Source: Glandiceps talaboti (lineage: Eukaryota > Hemichordata > Enteropneusta > Spengelidae). From it: DNA of 64,000 nucleotides. The DNA lies in contig NC_135558.1 of the NCBI RefSeq assembly GCF_964340395.1, forward strand, positions 24,968,425 through 25,032,424, given 5' to 3'. A program made the translations under genes and the position numbers. Shown here piece after piece: positions 1-15,007 of the stretch; the stretch's first letter is position 1; the number at the start of each line of letters is the position of its first letter. The notes beneath the pieces are model-generated. The model saw nothing but the letters and a program-made list of their open reading frames with translations. It was not told the DNA's origin and did not search any database.

Positions 1-2007
1 ATGTTTTCACTAATTATGATCAGATTTGACTGGTTTAAAACCGGTATGGACAGGTTTTGACCTTTTTTGTCTTGTTTGCAATAGTTTTGGCCTTGGACCG
101 GTTTGGACAGGTTGTGCCGGGTTTGGAATGGTTTTGGACAGGTTTGGACCGGTTTGGACAGGTTCTGGACCGGTTTTGATATGTTTGCACAGGTTTTGAC
201 CAGTTTTGATCAGTTTTGACCGGTTTAAAACCAGTGTTGACTGGTTTTGATCAGTTTTGACTTGTTTGCACTGGTTTTCGACCGTTTTGGACCGGTTTTG
301 AAAGGTTTGGACAGGTTTGGACAAGTTTTGATCGGTTTTGACGGGTTTTGAGTTGTTTGCACCTATTTTTGACCGGTTTTGACCGGTTTGACCGGTTTGC
401 GAGAGGTTTTGACCAGTTTTGATCAGTTTGATCGGTTTTAAACCTGTGTTGACTGGTTTTGATCGGTTTTGACTTGTTTGCATCAGTTTTGGACTGGTTT
501 TGATAGGTTTCGACAGGTTTGAACCGGTTTTGACAGGTTTTGACCAGTTTTGATCAGTTTTGACCGGTTTTAAACCGGTGTTGACTGGTTTTGATCAGTT
601 TTGACTTGTTTGCACTGGTTTTGGACCAGTTTCGATAGGTTTTCGACCGGTTTGGACCGGTTTTGACAGGTTTGGACAAGTTTTGACTGGTTTTGACGGG
701 TTTTGAGTTGTTTGCACCTATTTTGGACAGGTTTGGACCGGTTTGACAGGTTTGCACAGGTTTTGACTGGTTTTAAACCGGTTTGCGACAGGTTTTGACC
801 AGTTTTGATCAGTTTTGATCGATTTTAAACCGGTGTTGCCTGGTTCTGATCAGTTTTGACTTTTTTGCACTGGTTTCAGACCAGTTTGGATGGGTTTTCG
901 ACTGGTTTGGACCGGTTTGGAAAGGTTTGGACTTGTTTTGACAAGTATTGATCGGTTTTGACGGGTTTTGAGTTGTTTGCACCTATTTTTGACCGGTTTG
1001 GACCGGTTTGACAGGTTTGCACAGGTTTTGACCAGTTTTGATCAGTTTTGATCTGTTTTAAACCTGTGTTGACTGGTTTTGAACCGGTTTTGACAGGTTT
1101 TGACCAGTTTTGATCAGTTTTGACCGGTTTTAAACCGGTGTTGACTGGTTTTGATCAGTTTTGACTTGTTTGCACTGGTTTTGGACCAGTTTTGATAGGT
1201 TTTGGACCGGTTTGGACCGGTTTTGACAGGTTTTGACAGGTTTGGACAAGGTTTGACTGGTTTTGACGGGTTTTGAGTTGTTTGCACCTATTTTGGACAG
1301 GTTTGGATAGGTTTTTGACCGGTTTGGAGAGGTTTGACCTGTTTGCACAGGTTTTGACCAGTTTTCACTTGGTTTTAAACCGGTTTGCGACAGGTTTTGA
1401 CCAGTTTTGATCAGTATTGATCGTTTTTAAACCGGTGTTGACTGGTTTTGATCAGTTTTGACTTGTTTGCACTGGTTTTAGACCAGTTTAGATGGGTTTT
1501 CGACCGGTTTGGACCGGTTTTGAAAGGTTTGGACAGGTTTTGACAAGTTTTGATCGGTTTTGACGGGTTTTGAGTTGTTTGCACCTATTTTTGACCGGTT
1601 TGGACCGGTTTGACAGGTTTGCACAGGTTTTGACCAGTTTTCACTGGTTTTAAACCGGTTTGCGACAGGTTTTGACCAGTTTTGATCGGTTTTAAACCGG
1701 TGTTGACTGGTTTTGATCGGTTTTGACTTGTTTTCACCAGTTTTGGACTGGTTTCGATAGATTTCGACAGGTTTGAACCAGTTTTGACAGGTTTTGACCA
1801 GTTTTGATCTGTTTTCACCTGATTATAACCAATTTGGAAGGTTTTGACCGGTATTGACTCATTTTCACCAGTTCTGGTCCACCTTGGATAGGTTTTCGAC
1901 CGGTTTGGACCGTTTAGACAGGTTTGCACAGGTTTTGACTCATTTAAACCTGTACAGAACAGGTTTGGACAGGTGTCGACCGGTTTGCTTTTTGGTCGGG
2001 TTTTGAC

Positions 2008-5000
2008 AGTACTGTTTATGTTTTAACTAATTATGATCGGATTTGCACCTATTTTTGACCGGTTTGACCGGTTTGCGACAGGTTTTGACCAGTTTTGATC
2101 AGTTTTGATCGGTTTTAAACCTGTGTTGACTGGTTTTGAACCGGTTTTGACAGGTTTTGACCAGTTTTGATCAGTTTTGACCGGTTTTAAACCGGTGTTG
2201 ACTGGTTTTGATCAGTTTTGACTTGTTTGCACTGGTTTTGGACCAGTTTCGATAGGTTTTCGACCGGTTTGGACCGGTTTTGACAGGTTTGGACAAGTTT
2301 TGACTGGTTTTCACGGGTTTTGAGTTGTTTGCACCTATTTTGGACAGGTTTGGATAGGTTTGGACATGTTTTGACAAGTTTTGATCGGTTTTGACGGGTT
2401 TTGAGTTGTTTGCACCTATTTTTGACCGGTTTGGACCGGTTTGACAGGTTTGCACAGGTTTTGACCAGTTTTCACTGGTTTTAAACCGGTTTGCGACAGG
2501 TTTTGACCAGTTTTGATCAGTTTTGATCGGTTTTAAACCGGTGTTGACTGGTTTTGATCAGTTTTGACTTGTTTGCACTGGTTTTAGACCAGTTTGGATG
2601 GGTTTTCGACTGGTTTGGACCGGTTTGGAAAGGTTTGGACATGTTTTGACAAGTATTGATCGGTTTTGACGGGTTTTGAGTTGTTTGCACCTATTTTTGA
2701 CCGGTTTTGACCGGTTTGACCGGTTTGCGACAGGTTTTGACCAGTTTTGATCAGTTTTGATCGGTTTTAAACCTGTGTTGACGAGTTTTGAACCGGTTTT
2801 GACAGGTTTTGACCAGTTTTGATCAGTTTTGACCGGTTTTAAACCGGTGTTGACTGGTTTTGATCAGTTTTGACATGTTTGCACTGGTTTTGGACCAGTT
2901 TCGATAGGTTTTCGACCGGTTTGGACCGGTTTTGTCAGGTTTGGACAGGTTTGGACAAGTTTTGACTGGTTTTGACGGGTTTTGAGTTGTTTGCACCTAT
3001 TTTGGACAGGTTTGGATAGGTTTTTGACCGGTTTGGAGAGGTTTGACCTGTTTGCACAGGTTTTGACCAGTTTTCACTGGTTTTAAATCGGTTTGCGACA
3101 GGTTTTGACCAGTTTTGATCAGTTTTGATCTGTTTTAAACCGGTGTTGACTGGTTTTGATCAGTTTTAACTTGTTTGCACTGGTTTTAGACCACTTTGGA
3201 TGGGTTTTCGACCGGTTTGGACCGGTTTTTGAAAGGTTTGGACAGGTTTGGACAAGTTTTGATCGGTTTTGACGGGTTTTGAGTTGTTTGCACCTATTTT
3301 TGACCGGTTTGGACCGGTTTGACAGGTTTGCACAGGTTTTGACCAGTTTTCACTGGTTTTAAACCGGTTTGCGACAGGTTTTGACCAGTTTTGATCGGTT
3401 TTAAACCGGTGTTGACTGGTTTTGATCGGTTTTGACTTGTTTTCACCAGTTTTGGACTGGTTTCGATAGATTTCGACAGGTTTGAACCAGTTTTGACAGG
3501 TTTGGACCAGTTTTGATCTGTTTTCACCTGATTATAACCAATTTGGAAGGTTTTGACCGGTATTGACTCATTTTCACCAGTTCTGGTCCACCTTGGATAG
3601 GTTTTCGACCGGTTTGGACCGTTTAGACAGGTTTGCACAGGTTTTGACTCATTTAAACCTGTACAGAACAGGTTTGGACAGGTGTCGACCGGTTTGCTTT
3701 TTGGTCGGGTTTTGACAGTACTGTTTATGTTTTAACTAATTATGATCGGATTTGCACCTATTTTTGACCGGTTTGCGACAGGTTTTGACCAGTTTTGATC
3801 AGTTTTGATCGGTTTTAAACCTGTGTTGACTGGTTTTGAACCGGTTTTGACAGGTTTTGACCAGTTTTGATCAGTTTTGACCGGTTTTAAACCGGTGTTG
3901 ACTGGTTTTGATCAGTTTTGACTTGTTTGCACTGGTTTTGGACCAGTTTCGATAGGTTTTCGACCGGTTTGGACCGGTTTTGACAGGTTTGGACAAGTTT
4001 TGACTGGTTTTCACGGGTTTTGAGTTGTTTGCACCTATTTTGGACAGGTTTGGATAGGTTTGGACATGTTTTGACAAGTTTTGATCGGTTTTGACGGGTT
4101 TTGAGTTGTTTGCACCTATTTTTGACCGGTTTGGACCGGTTTGACAGGTTTGCACAGGTTTTGACCAGTTTTCACTGGTTTTAAACCGGTTTGCGACAGG
4201 TTTTGACCAGTTTTGATCAGTTTTGATCGGTTTTAAACCGGTGTTGACTGGTTTTGATCAGTTTTGACTTGTTTGCACTGGTTTTAGACTAGTTTTGATG
4301 GGTTTTCGACTGGTTTGGACCGGTTTGGAAAGGTTTGGACATGTTTTGACAAGTATTGATCGGTTTTGACGGGTTTTGAGTTGTTTGCACCTATTTTTGA
4401 CCGGTTTTGACCGGTTTGACCGGTTTGCGACAGGTTTTGACCAGTTTTGATCAGTTTTGATCGGTTTTAAACCTGTGTTGACTGGTTTTGAACCGGTTTT
4501 GACAGGTTTTGACCAGTTTTGATCAGTTTTGACCGGTTTTAAACCGGTGTTGACTGGTTTTGATCAGTTTTGACATGTTTGCACTGGTTTTGGACCAGTT
4601 TCGATAGGTTTTCGACCGGTTTGGACCGGTTTTGTCAGGTTTGGACAGGTTTGGACAAGTTTTGACTGGTTTTGACGGGTTTTGAGTTGTTTGCACCTAT
4701 TTTGGACAGGTTTGGATAGGTTTTTGACCGGTTTGGAGAGGTTTGACCTGTTTGCACAGGTTTTGACCAGTTTTCACTGGTTTTAAATCGGTTTGCGACA
4801 GGTTTTGACCAGTTTTGATCAGTTTTGATCTGTTTTAAACCGGTGTTGACTGGTTTTGATCAGTTTTGACTTGTTTGCACTTGTGTTAGAGCAGTTTAGA
4901 TGGGTTTTCGACCGGTTTGGACCGGTTTTGAAAGGTTCGGACAGGTTTTGACAAGTTTTGATCGGTTTTGACGGGTTTTGAGTTGTTTGCACCTATTTTT

Positions 5001-7387
5001 GACTGGTTTGGACCGGTTTGACAGGTTTGCACAGGTTTTGACCAGTTTTCACTGGTTTTAAACAGGTTTGCGACAGGTTTTGACCAGTTTTGATCAGTTT
5101 TGATCTGTTTTAAACCGGTGTTGACTGGTTTTGATCAGTTTTAACTTGTTTGCACTGGTTTTAGACCACTTTGGATGGGTTTTCGACCGGTTTGGACCGG
5201 TTTTTGAAAGGTTTGGACAGGTTTGGACAAGTTTTGATCGGTTTTGACGGGTTTTGAGTTGTTTGCACCTATTTTTGACCGGTTTGGACCGGTTTGACAG
5301 GTTTGCACAGGTTTTGACCAGTTTTCACTGGTTTTAAACCGGTTTGCGACAGGTTTTGACCAGTTTTGATCGGTTTTAAACCGGTGTTGACTGGTTTTGA
5401 TCGGTTTTGACTTGTTTTCACCAGTTTTGGACTGGTTTCGATAGATTTCGACAGGTTTGAACCAGTTTTGACAGGTTTGGACCAGTTTTGATCTGTTTTC
5501 ACCTGATTATAACCAATTTGGAAGGTTTTGACCGGTATTGACTCATTTTCACCAGTTCTGGTCCACCTTGGATAGGTTTTCGACCGGTTTGGACCGTTTA
5601 GACAGGTTTGCACAGGTTTTGACTCATTTAAACCTGTACAGAACAGGTTTGGAGAGGTGTCGACCGGTTTGCTTTTTGGTCGGGTTTTGACAGTACTGTT
5701 TATGTTTTAACTAATTATGATCGGATTTGCACCTATTTTTGACCGGTTTGCGACAGGTTTTGACCAGTTTTGATCAGTTTTGATCGGTTTTAAACCTGTG
5801 TTGACTGGTTTTGAACCGGTTTTGACAGGTTTTGACCAGTTTTGATCAGTTTTGACCGGTTTTAAACCGGTGTTGACTGGTTTTGATCAGTTTTGACTTG
5901 TTTGCACTGGTTTTGGACCAGTTTCGATAGGTTTTCGACCGGTTTGGACCGGTTTTGACAGGTTTGGACAAGTTTTGACTGGTTTTCACGGGTTTTGAGT
6001 TGTTTGCACCTATTTTGGACAGGTTTGGATAGGTTTGGACATGTTTTGACAAGTTTTGATCGGTTTTGACGGGTTTTGAGTTGTTTGCACCTATTTTTGA
6101 CCGGTTTGGACCGGTTTGACAGGTTTGCACAGGTTTTGACCAGTTTTCACTGGTTTTAAACCGGTTTGCGACAGGTTTTGACCAGTTTTGATCAGTTTTG
6201 ATCGGTTTTAAACCGGTGTTGACTGGTTTTGATCAGTTTTGACTTGTTTGCACTGGTTTTAGACTAGTTTTGATGGGTTTTCGACTGGTTTGGACCGGTT
6301 TGGAAAGGTTTGGACATGTTTTGACAAGTATTGATCGGTTTTGACGGGTTTTGAGTTGTTTGCACCTATTTTTGACCGGTTTTGACCGGTTTGACCGGTT
6401 TGCGACAGGTTTTGACCAGTTTTGATCAGTTTTGATCGGTTTTAAACCTGTGTTGACTGGTTTTGAACCGGTTTTGACAGGTTTTGACCAGTTTTGATCA
6501 GTTTTGACCGGTTTTAAACCGGTGTTGACTGGTTTTGATCAGTTTTGACATGTTTGCACTGGTTTTGGACCAGTTTCGATAGGTTTTCGACCGGTTTGGA
6601 CCGGTTTTGTCAGGTTTGGACAGGTTTGGACAAGTTTTGACTGGTTTTGACGGGTTTTGAGTTGTTTGCACCTATTTTGGACAGGTTTGGATAGGTTTTT
6701 GACCGGTTTGGAGAGGTTTGACCTGTTTGCACAGGTTTTGACCAGTTTTCACTGGTTTTAAATCGGTTTGCGACAGGTTTTGACCAGTTTTGATCAGTTT
6801 TGATCTGTTTTAAACCGGTGTTGACTGGTTTTGATCAGTTTTGACTTGTTTGCACTTGTGTTAGAGCAGTTTAGATGGGTTTTCGACCGGTTTGGACCGG
6901 TTTTGAAAGGTTCGGACAGGTTTTGACAAGTTTTGATCGGTTTTGACGGGTTTTGAGTTGTTTGCACCTATTTTTGACTGGTTTGGACCGGTTTGACAGG
7001 TTTGCACAGGTTTTGACCAGTTTTCACTGGTTTTAAACAGGTTTGCGACAGGTTTTGACCAGTGTTGATCGGTTTTAAACCGGTGTTGACTGGTTTTGAT
7101 CGGTTTTGACTTGTTTTCACCAGTTTTGGACTGGTTTCGATAGATTTCGACAGGTTTGAACCAGTTTTGACAGGTTTTGACCAGTTTTGATCTGTTTTCA
7201 CCTGATTATAACCAATTTGGAAGGTTTTGACCGGTATTGACTCATTTTCACCAGTTTTGGTCCGCCTTGGATAGGTTTTCGACCGGTTTGGACCGTTTAG
7301 ACAGGTTTGCACAGGTTTTGACTCATTTAAACCTGTACAGAACAGGTTTGGACAGGTGTCGACCGGTTTGCGGTTTGGTCGGGTTTT
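2008..7387. repeat. HOR block of satellite 1, three ~1.7-2.0-kb copies
   Basis: Three successive HOR copies start at the marker near 2008, 3714 and 5690, with spacings of about 1706, 1976 and 1698 bp. Each contains a diagnostic segment with GATTATAACCAATTTGGAAG, CCACCTTGGATAGG and TTTAAACCTGTACAGAACAG. The second copy is longer by about 270 bp because it carries an extra run of basic units (around 4860-5130). Long stretches between copies are letter-for-letter the same, which implies recent amplification. Confidence 0.85.
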
Positions 7388-10300
7388 GACAGTATTGTTT
7401 ATGTTTTAACTAATTATGATCGGATTTGACTGGTTTAAAACCGGTATGGACAGGTTTTGACCTTTTTTGTCTTGTTTGTAAAAGTTTTGGCCTTGGACCG
7501 GTTTGGACAGGATGTGCCGGGTTTGGAATGGTTTTGGACAGGTTTGGACCGGTTTGGACAGGTTCTGGACCGGTTTTGATATGTTTGCACAGGTTTTGAC
7601 CAGTTTTGATCAGTTTTGACCGGTTTAAAACCAGTGTTGACTGGTTTTTATCAGTTTTGACTTGTTTGCACTGGTTTTCGACCGGTTTGGACCGGTTTTG
7701 AAAGGTTTGGACAGGTTTTGACAAGTTTTGATCGGTTTTGACGGGTTTTGAGTTGTTTGCACCTATTTTTGACCGGTTTTGACCGGTTTGCGACAGGTTT
7801 TGACCAGTTTTGATCAGTTTGATCGGTTTTAAACCGGTGTTGACTGGTTTTGATCGGTTTTGACTTGTTTGCATCAGTTTTGGACTGGTTTTGATAGGTT
7901 TCGACAGGTTTGAACCGGTTTTGACAGGTTTTGACCAGTTTTGATCAGTTTTGACCGGTTTTAAACCGGTGTTGACTGGTTTTGATCAGTTTTGACTTGT
8001 TTGCACTGGTTTTGGACCAGTTTCGATAGGTTTTCGACCGGTTTGGACTGGTTTTGACAGGTTTTGACAGGTTTGGACAAGTTTTGACTGGTTTTGATGG
8101 GTTTTGAGTTGTTTGCACCTATTTTGGACAGGTTTGGATAGGTTTTTGACCGGTTTGGAGAGGTTTGACCTGTTTGCACAGGTTTTGACCAGTTTTCACT
8201 GGTTTTAAACCGGTTTGCGACAGGTTTTGACCAGTTTTGATCAGTTTTGATCGGTTTTAAACCGGTGTTGACTGGTTTTGATCAGTTTTGACTTGTTTGC
8301 ACTGGTTTTAGACCAGTTTGGATGGGTTTTCGACTGGTTTGGACCGGTTTTGACAGTATTGTTTATGTTTTAACTAATTATGATCAGATTTGACTGGTTT
8401 AAAACCGGTATGGACAGGTTTTGACCTTTTTTGTCTTGTTTGTAAAAGTTTTGGCCTTGGACCGGTTTGGACAGGTTCTGGACCGGTTTTGATATGTTTG
8501 CACAGGTTTTGACCAGTTTTGATCAGTTTTGACCGGTTTAAAACCAGTGTTGACTGGTTTTTATCAGTTTTGACTTGTTTGCACTGGTTTTCGACCGGTT
8601 TGGACCGGTTTTGAAAGGTTTGGACAGGTTTTGACAAGTTTTGATCGGTTTTGACGGGTTTTGAGTTGTTTGCACCTATTTTTGACCGGTTTTGACCGGT
8701 TTGCGACAGGTTTTGACCAGTTTTGATCAGTTTGATCGGTTTTAAACCGGTGTTGACTGGTTTTGATCGGTTTTGACTTGTTTGCATCAGTTTTGGACTG
8801 GTTTTGATAGGTTTCGACAGGTTTGAACCGGTTTTGACAGGTTTTGACCAGTTTTGATCAGTTTTGACCGGTTTTAAACCGGTGTTGACTGGTTTTGATC
8901 AGTTTTGACTTGTTTGCACTGGTTTTGGACCAGTTTCGATAGGTTTTCGACCGGTTTGGACTGGTTTGGACAGGTTTGGACAGGTTTGGACAAGTTTTGA
9001 CTGGTTTTGACCGGTTTTGAGTTGTTTGCACCTATTTTGGACAGGTTTGGATAGGTTTTTGACCGGTTTGGAGAGGTTTGACCTGTTTGCACAGGTTTTG
9101 ACCAGTTTTCACTGGTTTTAAACCGGTTTGCGACAGGTTTTGACCAGTTTTGATCAGTTTTGATCGGTTTTAAACCGGTGTTGACTGGTTTTGATCAGTT
9201 TTGACTTGTTTGCACTGGTTTTAGACCAGTTTGGATGGGTTTTCGACTGGTTTGGACCGGTTTTGACAGTATTGTTTATGTTTTAACTAATTATGATCAG
9301 ATTTGACTGGTTTAAAACCGGTATGGACAGGTTTTGACCTTTTTTGTCTTGTTTGTAAAAGTTTTGGCCTTGGACCGGTTTGGACAGGATGTGCCGGGTT
9401 TGGAATGGTTTTGGACAGGTTTGGACCGGTTTGGACAGGTTCTGGACCGGTTTTGATATGTTTGCACAGGTTTTGACCAGTTTTGATCAGTTTTGACCGG
9501 TTTAAAACCAGTGTTGACTGGTTTTTATCAGTTTTGACTTGTTTGCACTGGTTTTCGACCGGTTTGGACCGGTTTTGAAAGGTTTGGACAGGTTTTGACA
9601 AGTTTTGATCGGTTTTGACGGGTTTTGAGTTGTTTGCACATATTTTTGACCGGTTTTGACCGGTTTGCGACAGGTTTTGACCAGTTTTGATCAGTTTGAT
9701 CGGTTTTAAACCGGTGTTGACTGGTTTTGATCGGTTTTGACTTGTTTGCATCAGTTTTGGACTGGTTTTGATAGGTTTCGACAGGTTTGAACCGGTTTTG
9801 ACAGGTTTTGACCAGTTTTGATCAGTTTTGACCGGTTTTAAACCGGTGTTGACTGGTTTTGATCAGTTTTGACTTGTTTGCACTGGTTTTGGACCAGTTT
9901 CGATAGGTTTTCGACCGGTTTGGACTGGTTTTGACAGGTTTTGACAGGTTTGGACAAGTTTTGACTGGTTTTGACGGGTTTTGAGTTGTTTGCACCTATT
10001 TTGGACAGGTTTGGATAGGTGTTTGACCGGTTTGGAGAGGTTTGACCTGTTTGCACAGGTTTTGACCAGTTTTCACTGGTTTTAAACCGGTTTGCGACAG
10101 GTTTTGACCAGTTTTGATCAGTTTTGATCGGTTTTAAACCGGTGTTGACTGGTTTTGATCAGTTTTGACTTGTTTGCACTGGTTTTAGACCAGTTTGGAT
10201 GGGTTTTCGACTGGTTTGGACCGGTTTTGACAGTATTGTTTATGTTTTAACTAATTATGATCAGATTTGACTGGTTTAAAACCGGTATGGACAGGTTTTG

Positions 10301-13300
10301 ACCTTTTTTGTCTTGTTTGTAAAAGCTTTGGCCTTGGACCGGTTTGGACAGGATGTGCCGGGTTTGGAATGGTTTTGGACAGGTTTGGACCGGTTTGGAC
10401 AGGTTCTGGACCGGTTTTGATATGTTTGCACAGGTTTTGACCAGTTTTGATCAGTTTTGACCGGTTTAAAACCAGTGTTGACTGGTTTTTATCAGTTTTG
10501 ACTTGTTTGCACTGGTTTTCGACCGGTTTGGACCGGTTTTGAAAGGTTTGGACAGGTTTTGACAAGTTTTGATCGGTTTTGACGGGTTTTGAGTTGTTTG
10601 CACCTATTTTTGACCGGTTTTGACCGGTTTGCGACAGGTTTTGACCAGTTTTGATCAGTTTGATCGGTTTTAAACCGGTGTTGACTGGTTTTGATCGGTT
10701 TTGACTTGTTTGCATCAGTTTTGGACTGGTTTTGATAGGTTTCGACAGGTTTGAACCGGTTTTGACAGGTTTTGACCAGTTTTGATCAGTTTTGACCGGT
10801 TTTAAACCGGTGTTGACTGGTTTTGATCAGTTTTGACTTGTTTGCACTGGTTTTGGACCAGTTTCGATAGGTTTTCGACCGGTTTGGACTGGTTTTGACA
10901 GGTTTGGACAGGTTTGGACAAGTTTTGACTGGTTTTGACCGGTTTTGAGTTGTTTGCACCTATTTTGGACAGGTTTGGATAGGTTTTTGACCGGTTTGGA
11001 GAGGTTTGACCTGTTTGCACAGGTTTTGACCAGTTTTCACTGGTTTTAAACCGGTTTGCGACAGGTTTTGACCAGTTTTGATCAGTTTTGATCGGTTTTA
11101 AACCGGTGTTGACTGGTTTTGATCAGTTTTGACTTGTTTGCACTGGTTTTAGACCAGTTTGGATGGGTTTTCGACTGGTTTGGACCGGTTTTGACAGTAT
11201 TGTTTATGTTTTAACTAATTATGATCAGATTTGACTGGTTTAAAACCGGTATGGACAGGTTTTGACCTTTTTTGTCTTGTTTGTAAAAGTTTTGGCCTTG
11301 GACCGGTTTGGACAGGATGTGCCGGGTTTGGAATGGTTTTGGACAGGTTTGGACCGGTTTGGACAGGTTCTGGACCGGTTTTGATATGTTTGCACAGGTT
11401 TTGACCAGTTTTGATCAGTTTTGACCGGTTTAAAACCAGTGTTGACTGGTTTTTATCAGTTTTGACTTGTTTGCACTGGTTTTCGACCGGTTTGGACCGG
11501 TTTTGAAAGGTTTGGACAGGTTTGGACAAGTTTTGATCGGTTTTGACGGGTTTTGAGTTGTTTGCACATATTTTTGACCGGTTTTAACCGGTTTGACCGG
11601 TTTGCGACAGGTTTTGACCAGTTTTGATCAGTTTGATCGGTTTTAAACCGGTGTTGACTGGTTTTGATCGGTTTTGACTTGTTTGCATCAGTTTTGGACT
11701 GGTTTTGATAGGTTTCGACAGGTTTGAACCGGTTTTGACAGGTTTTGACCAGTTTTGATCAGTTTTGACCGGTTTTAAACCGGTGTTGACTGGTTTTGAT
11801 CAGTTTTGACTTGTTTGCACTGGTTTTGGACCAGTTTCGATAGGTTTTCGACCGGTTTGGACTGGTTTTGACAGGTTTTGACAGGTTTGGACAAGTTTTG
11901 ACTGGTTTTGACGGGTTTTGAGTTGTTTGCACCTATTTTGGACAGGTTTGGATAGGTTTTTGACCGGTTTGGAGAGGTTTGACCTGTTTGCACAGGTTTT
12001 GACCAGTTTTCACTGGTTTTAAACCGGTTTGCGACAGGTTTTGACCAGTTTTGATCAGTTTTGATCGGTTTTAAACCGGTGTTGACTGGTTTTGATCAGT
12101 TTTGACTTGTTTGCACTGGTTTTAGACCAGTTTGGATGGGTTTTCGACTGGTTTGGACCGGTTTTGACAGTATTGTTTATGTTTTAACTAATTATGATCA
12201 GATTTGACTGGTTTAAAACCGGTATGGACAGGTTTTGACCTTTTTTGTCTTGTTTGTAAAAGCTTTGGCCTTGGACCGGTTTGGACAGGATGTGCCGGGT
12301 TTGGAATGGTTTTGGACAGGTTTGGACCGGTTTGGACAGGTTCTGGACCGGTTTTGATATGTTTGCACAGGTTTTGACCAGTTTTGATCAGTTTTGACCG
12401 GTTTAAAACCAGTGTTGACTGGTTTTTATCAGTTTTGACTTGTTTGCACTGGTTTTCGACCGGTTTGGACCGGTTTTGAAAGGTTTGGACAGGTTTGGAC
12501 AAGTTTTGATCGGTTTTGACGGGTTTTGAGTTGTTTGCACCTATTTTTGACCGGTTTTGACCGGTTTGCGACAGGTTTTGACCAGTTTTGATCAGTTTGA
12601 TCGGTTTTAAACCGGTGTTGACTGGTTTTGATCGGTTTTGACTTGTTTGCATCAGTTTTGGACTGGTTTTGATAGGTTTCGACAGGTTTGAACCGGTTTT
12701 GACAGGTTTTGACCAGTTTTGATCAGTTTTGACCGGTTTTAAACCGGTGTTGACTGGTTTTGATCAGTTTTGACTTGTTTGCACTGGTTTTGGAACAGTT
12801 TCGATAGGTTTTCGACCGGTTTGGACTGGTTTTGACAGGTTTTGACAGGTTTGGACAAGTTTTGACTGATTTTGACGGGTTTTGAGTTGTTTGCACCTAT
12901 TTTGGACAGGTTTGGATAGGTTTTTGACCGGTTTGGAGAGGTTTGACCTGTTTGCACAGGTTTTGACCAGTTTTCACTGGTTTTAAACCGGTTTGCGACA
13001 GGTTTTGACCAGTTTTGATCAGTTTTGATCGGTTTTAAACCGGTGTTGACTGGTTTTGATCAGTTTTGACTTGTTTGCACTGGTTTTAGACCAGTTTGGA
13101 TGGGTTTTCGACTGGTTTGGACCGGTTTTGACAGTATTGTTTATGTTTTAACTAATTATGATCAGATTTGACTGGTTTAAAACCGGTATGGACAGGTTTT
13201 GACCTTTTTTGTCTTGTTTGTAAAAGTTTTGGCCTTGGACCGGTTTGGACAGGATGTGCCGGGTTTGGAATGGTTTTGGACAGGTTTGGACCGGTTTGGA

Positions 13301-13530
13301 CAGGTTCTGGACCGGTTTTGATATGTTTGCACAGGTTTTGACCAGTTTTGATCAGTTTTGACCGGTTTAAAACCAGTGTTGACTGGTTTTTATCAGTTTT
13401 GACTTGTTTGCACTGGTTTTCGACCGGTTTGGACCGGTTTTGAAAGGTTTGGACAGTTTTGGACAAGTTTTGATCGGTTTTGACGGGTTTTGAGTTGTTT
13501 GCACCTATTTTTGACCGGTTTTGACCGGTT
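7388..13530. repeat. HOR block of satellite 1, ~964-bp copies
   Basis: Marker spacings are about 963, 913, 964, 964, 973 and 964 bp, then a shortened copy of about 402 bp (13129-13531). The 913-bp copy lacks about 51 bp between the GGCCTTGGACCGG word and GGACAGGTTCTGGACC. The 973-bp copy has one extra short word. This is the most homogeneous part of the satellite, and the shortened final copy marks the edge of the local amplification. Confidence 0.85.
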
Positions 13531-15007
13531 TGACAGTATTGTTTATGTTTTAACTAATTGTGATCAGATTTGACTGGTTTAAAACCGGTATGGACAGGTT
13601 TTGACCTTTTTTGTCTTGTTTGTAAAAGTTTTGGCCTTGGACCGGTTTGGACAGGATGTGCCGGGTTTGGAATGGTTTTGGACAGGTTTGGACCGGTTTG
13701 GACAGGTTCTGGACCGGTTTTGATATGTTTGCACAGGTTTTGACCAGTTTTGATCAGTTTTGACCGGTTTAAAACCAGTGTTGACTGGTTTTTATCAGTT
13801 TTGACTTGTTTGCACTGGTTTTCGACCGGTTTGGACCGGTTTTGAAAGGTTTGGACAGGTTTTGACAAGTTTTGATCGGTTTTGACGGGTTTTGAGTTGT
13901 TTGCACCTCTTTTTGACCGGTTTTGACCGGTTTGCGACAGGTTTTGACCAGTTTTGATCAGTTTGATCGGTTTTAAACCGGTGTTGACTGGTTTTGATCG
14001 GTTTTGACTTGTTTGCATCAGTTTTGGACTGGTTTTGATAGGTTTCGACAGGTTTGAACCGGTTTTGACAGGTTTTGACCAGTTTTGATCAGTTTTGACC
14101 GGTTTTAAACCGGTGTTGACTGGTTTTGATCAGTTTTGACTTGTTTGCACTGGTTTTGGACCAGTTTCGATTGGTTTTCGACCGGTTTTTGACGGGTTTT
14201 GAGTTGTTTGCACCTATTTTTGACCGGTTTTGACCGGTTTGACCCATTTTCACCAGTTTTGGTCCGCCTTGGATAGGTTTTCGACCGGTTTGGACCGTTT
14301 AGACAGGTTGTGACCGGTTTGGACAGTTTAGACAGGTTGTGACAGGTTTAGACCGGTTTGGACAGGTTCTGGACCGGTTTTGATATGTTTGCACAGGTTT
14401 TAACCAGTTTTGATCAGTTTTGATCGGTTTTAAACCGGTGTTGACTGGTTTTGATCAGTTTTGACTTGTTTGCACTGGTTTTAGACCAGTTTGGATGGGT
14501 TTTCGACCGGTTTGGACCGGTTTTGAAAGGTTTGGACAGGTTTGGACAAGTTTTGATCGGTTTTGACGGGTTTTTGAGTTGTTTGCACCTATTTTTGACC
14601 GGTTTGGACCGGTTTGACCGGTTTGGAGAGGTTTGACCTGTTTGCACAGGTTTTAAACCGGTTTGCGACAGGTTTTGACTAGTTTTGATCGGTTTTAAAC
14701 CGGTGTTGACTGGTTTTGATCGGTTTTGACTTGTTTTCACCAGTTTTGGACTGGTTTCGATAGATTTCGACAGGTTTGAACCAGTTTTGACAGGTTTTGA
14801 CCAGTTTTGATCTGTTTTCACCTGATTATAACCAATTTGGAAGGTTTTGACCGGTATTGACTCATTTTCACCAGTTTTGGTCCGCCTTGGATAGGTTTTC
14901 GACCGGTTTGGACCGTTTAGACAGGTTTGCACAGGTTTTGACTCATTTAAACCTGTACAGAACAGGTTTGGACAGGTGTCGACCGGTTTGCGGTTTGGTC
15001 GGGTTTT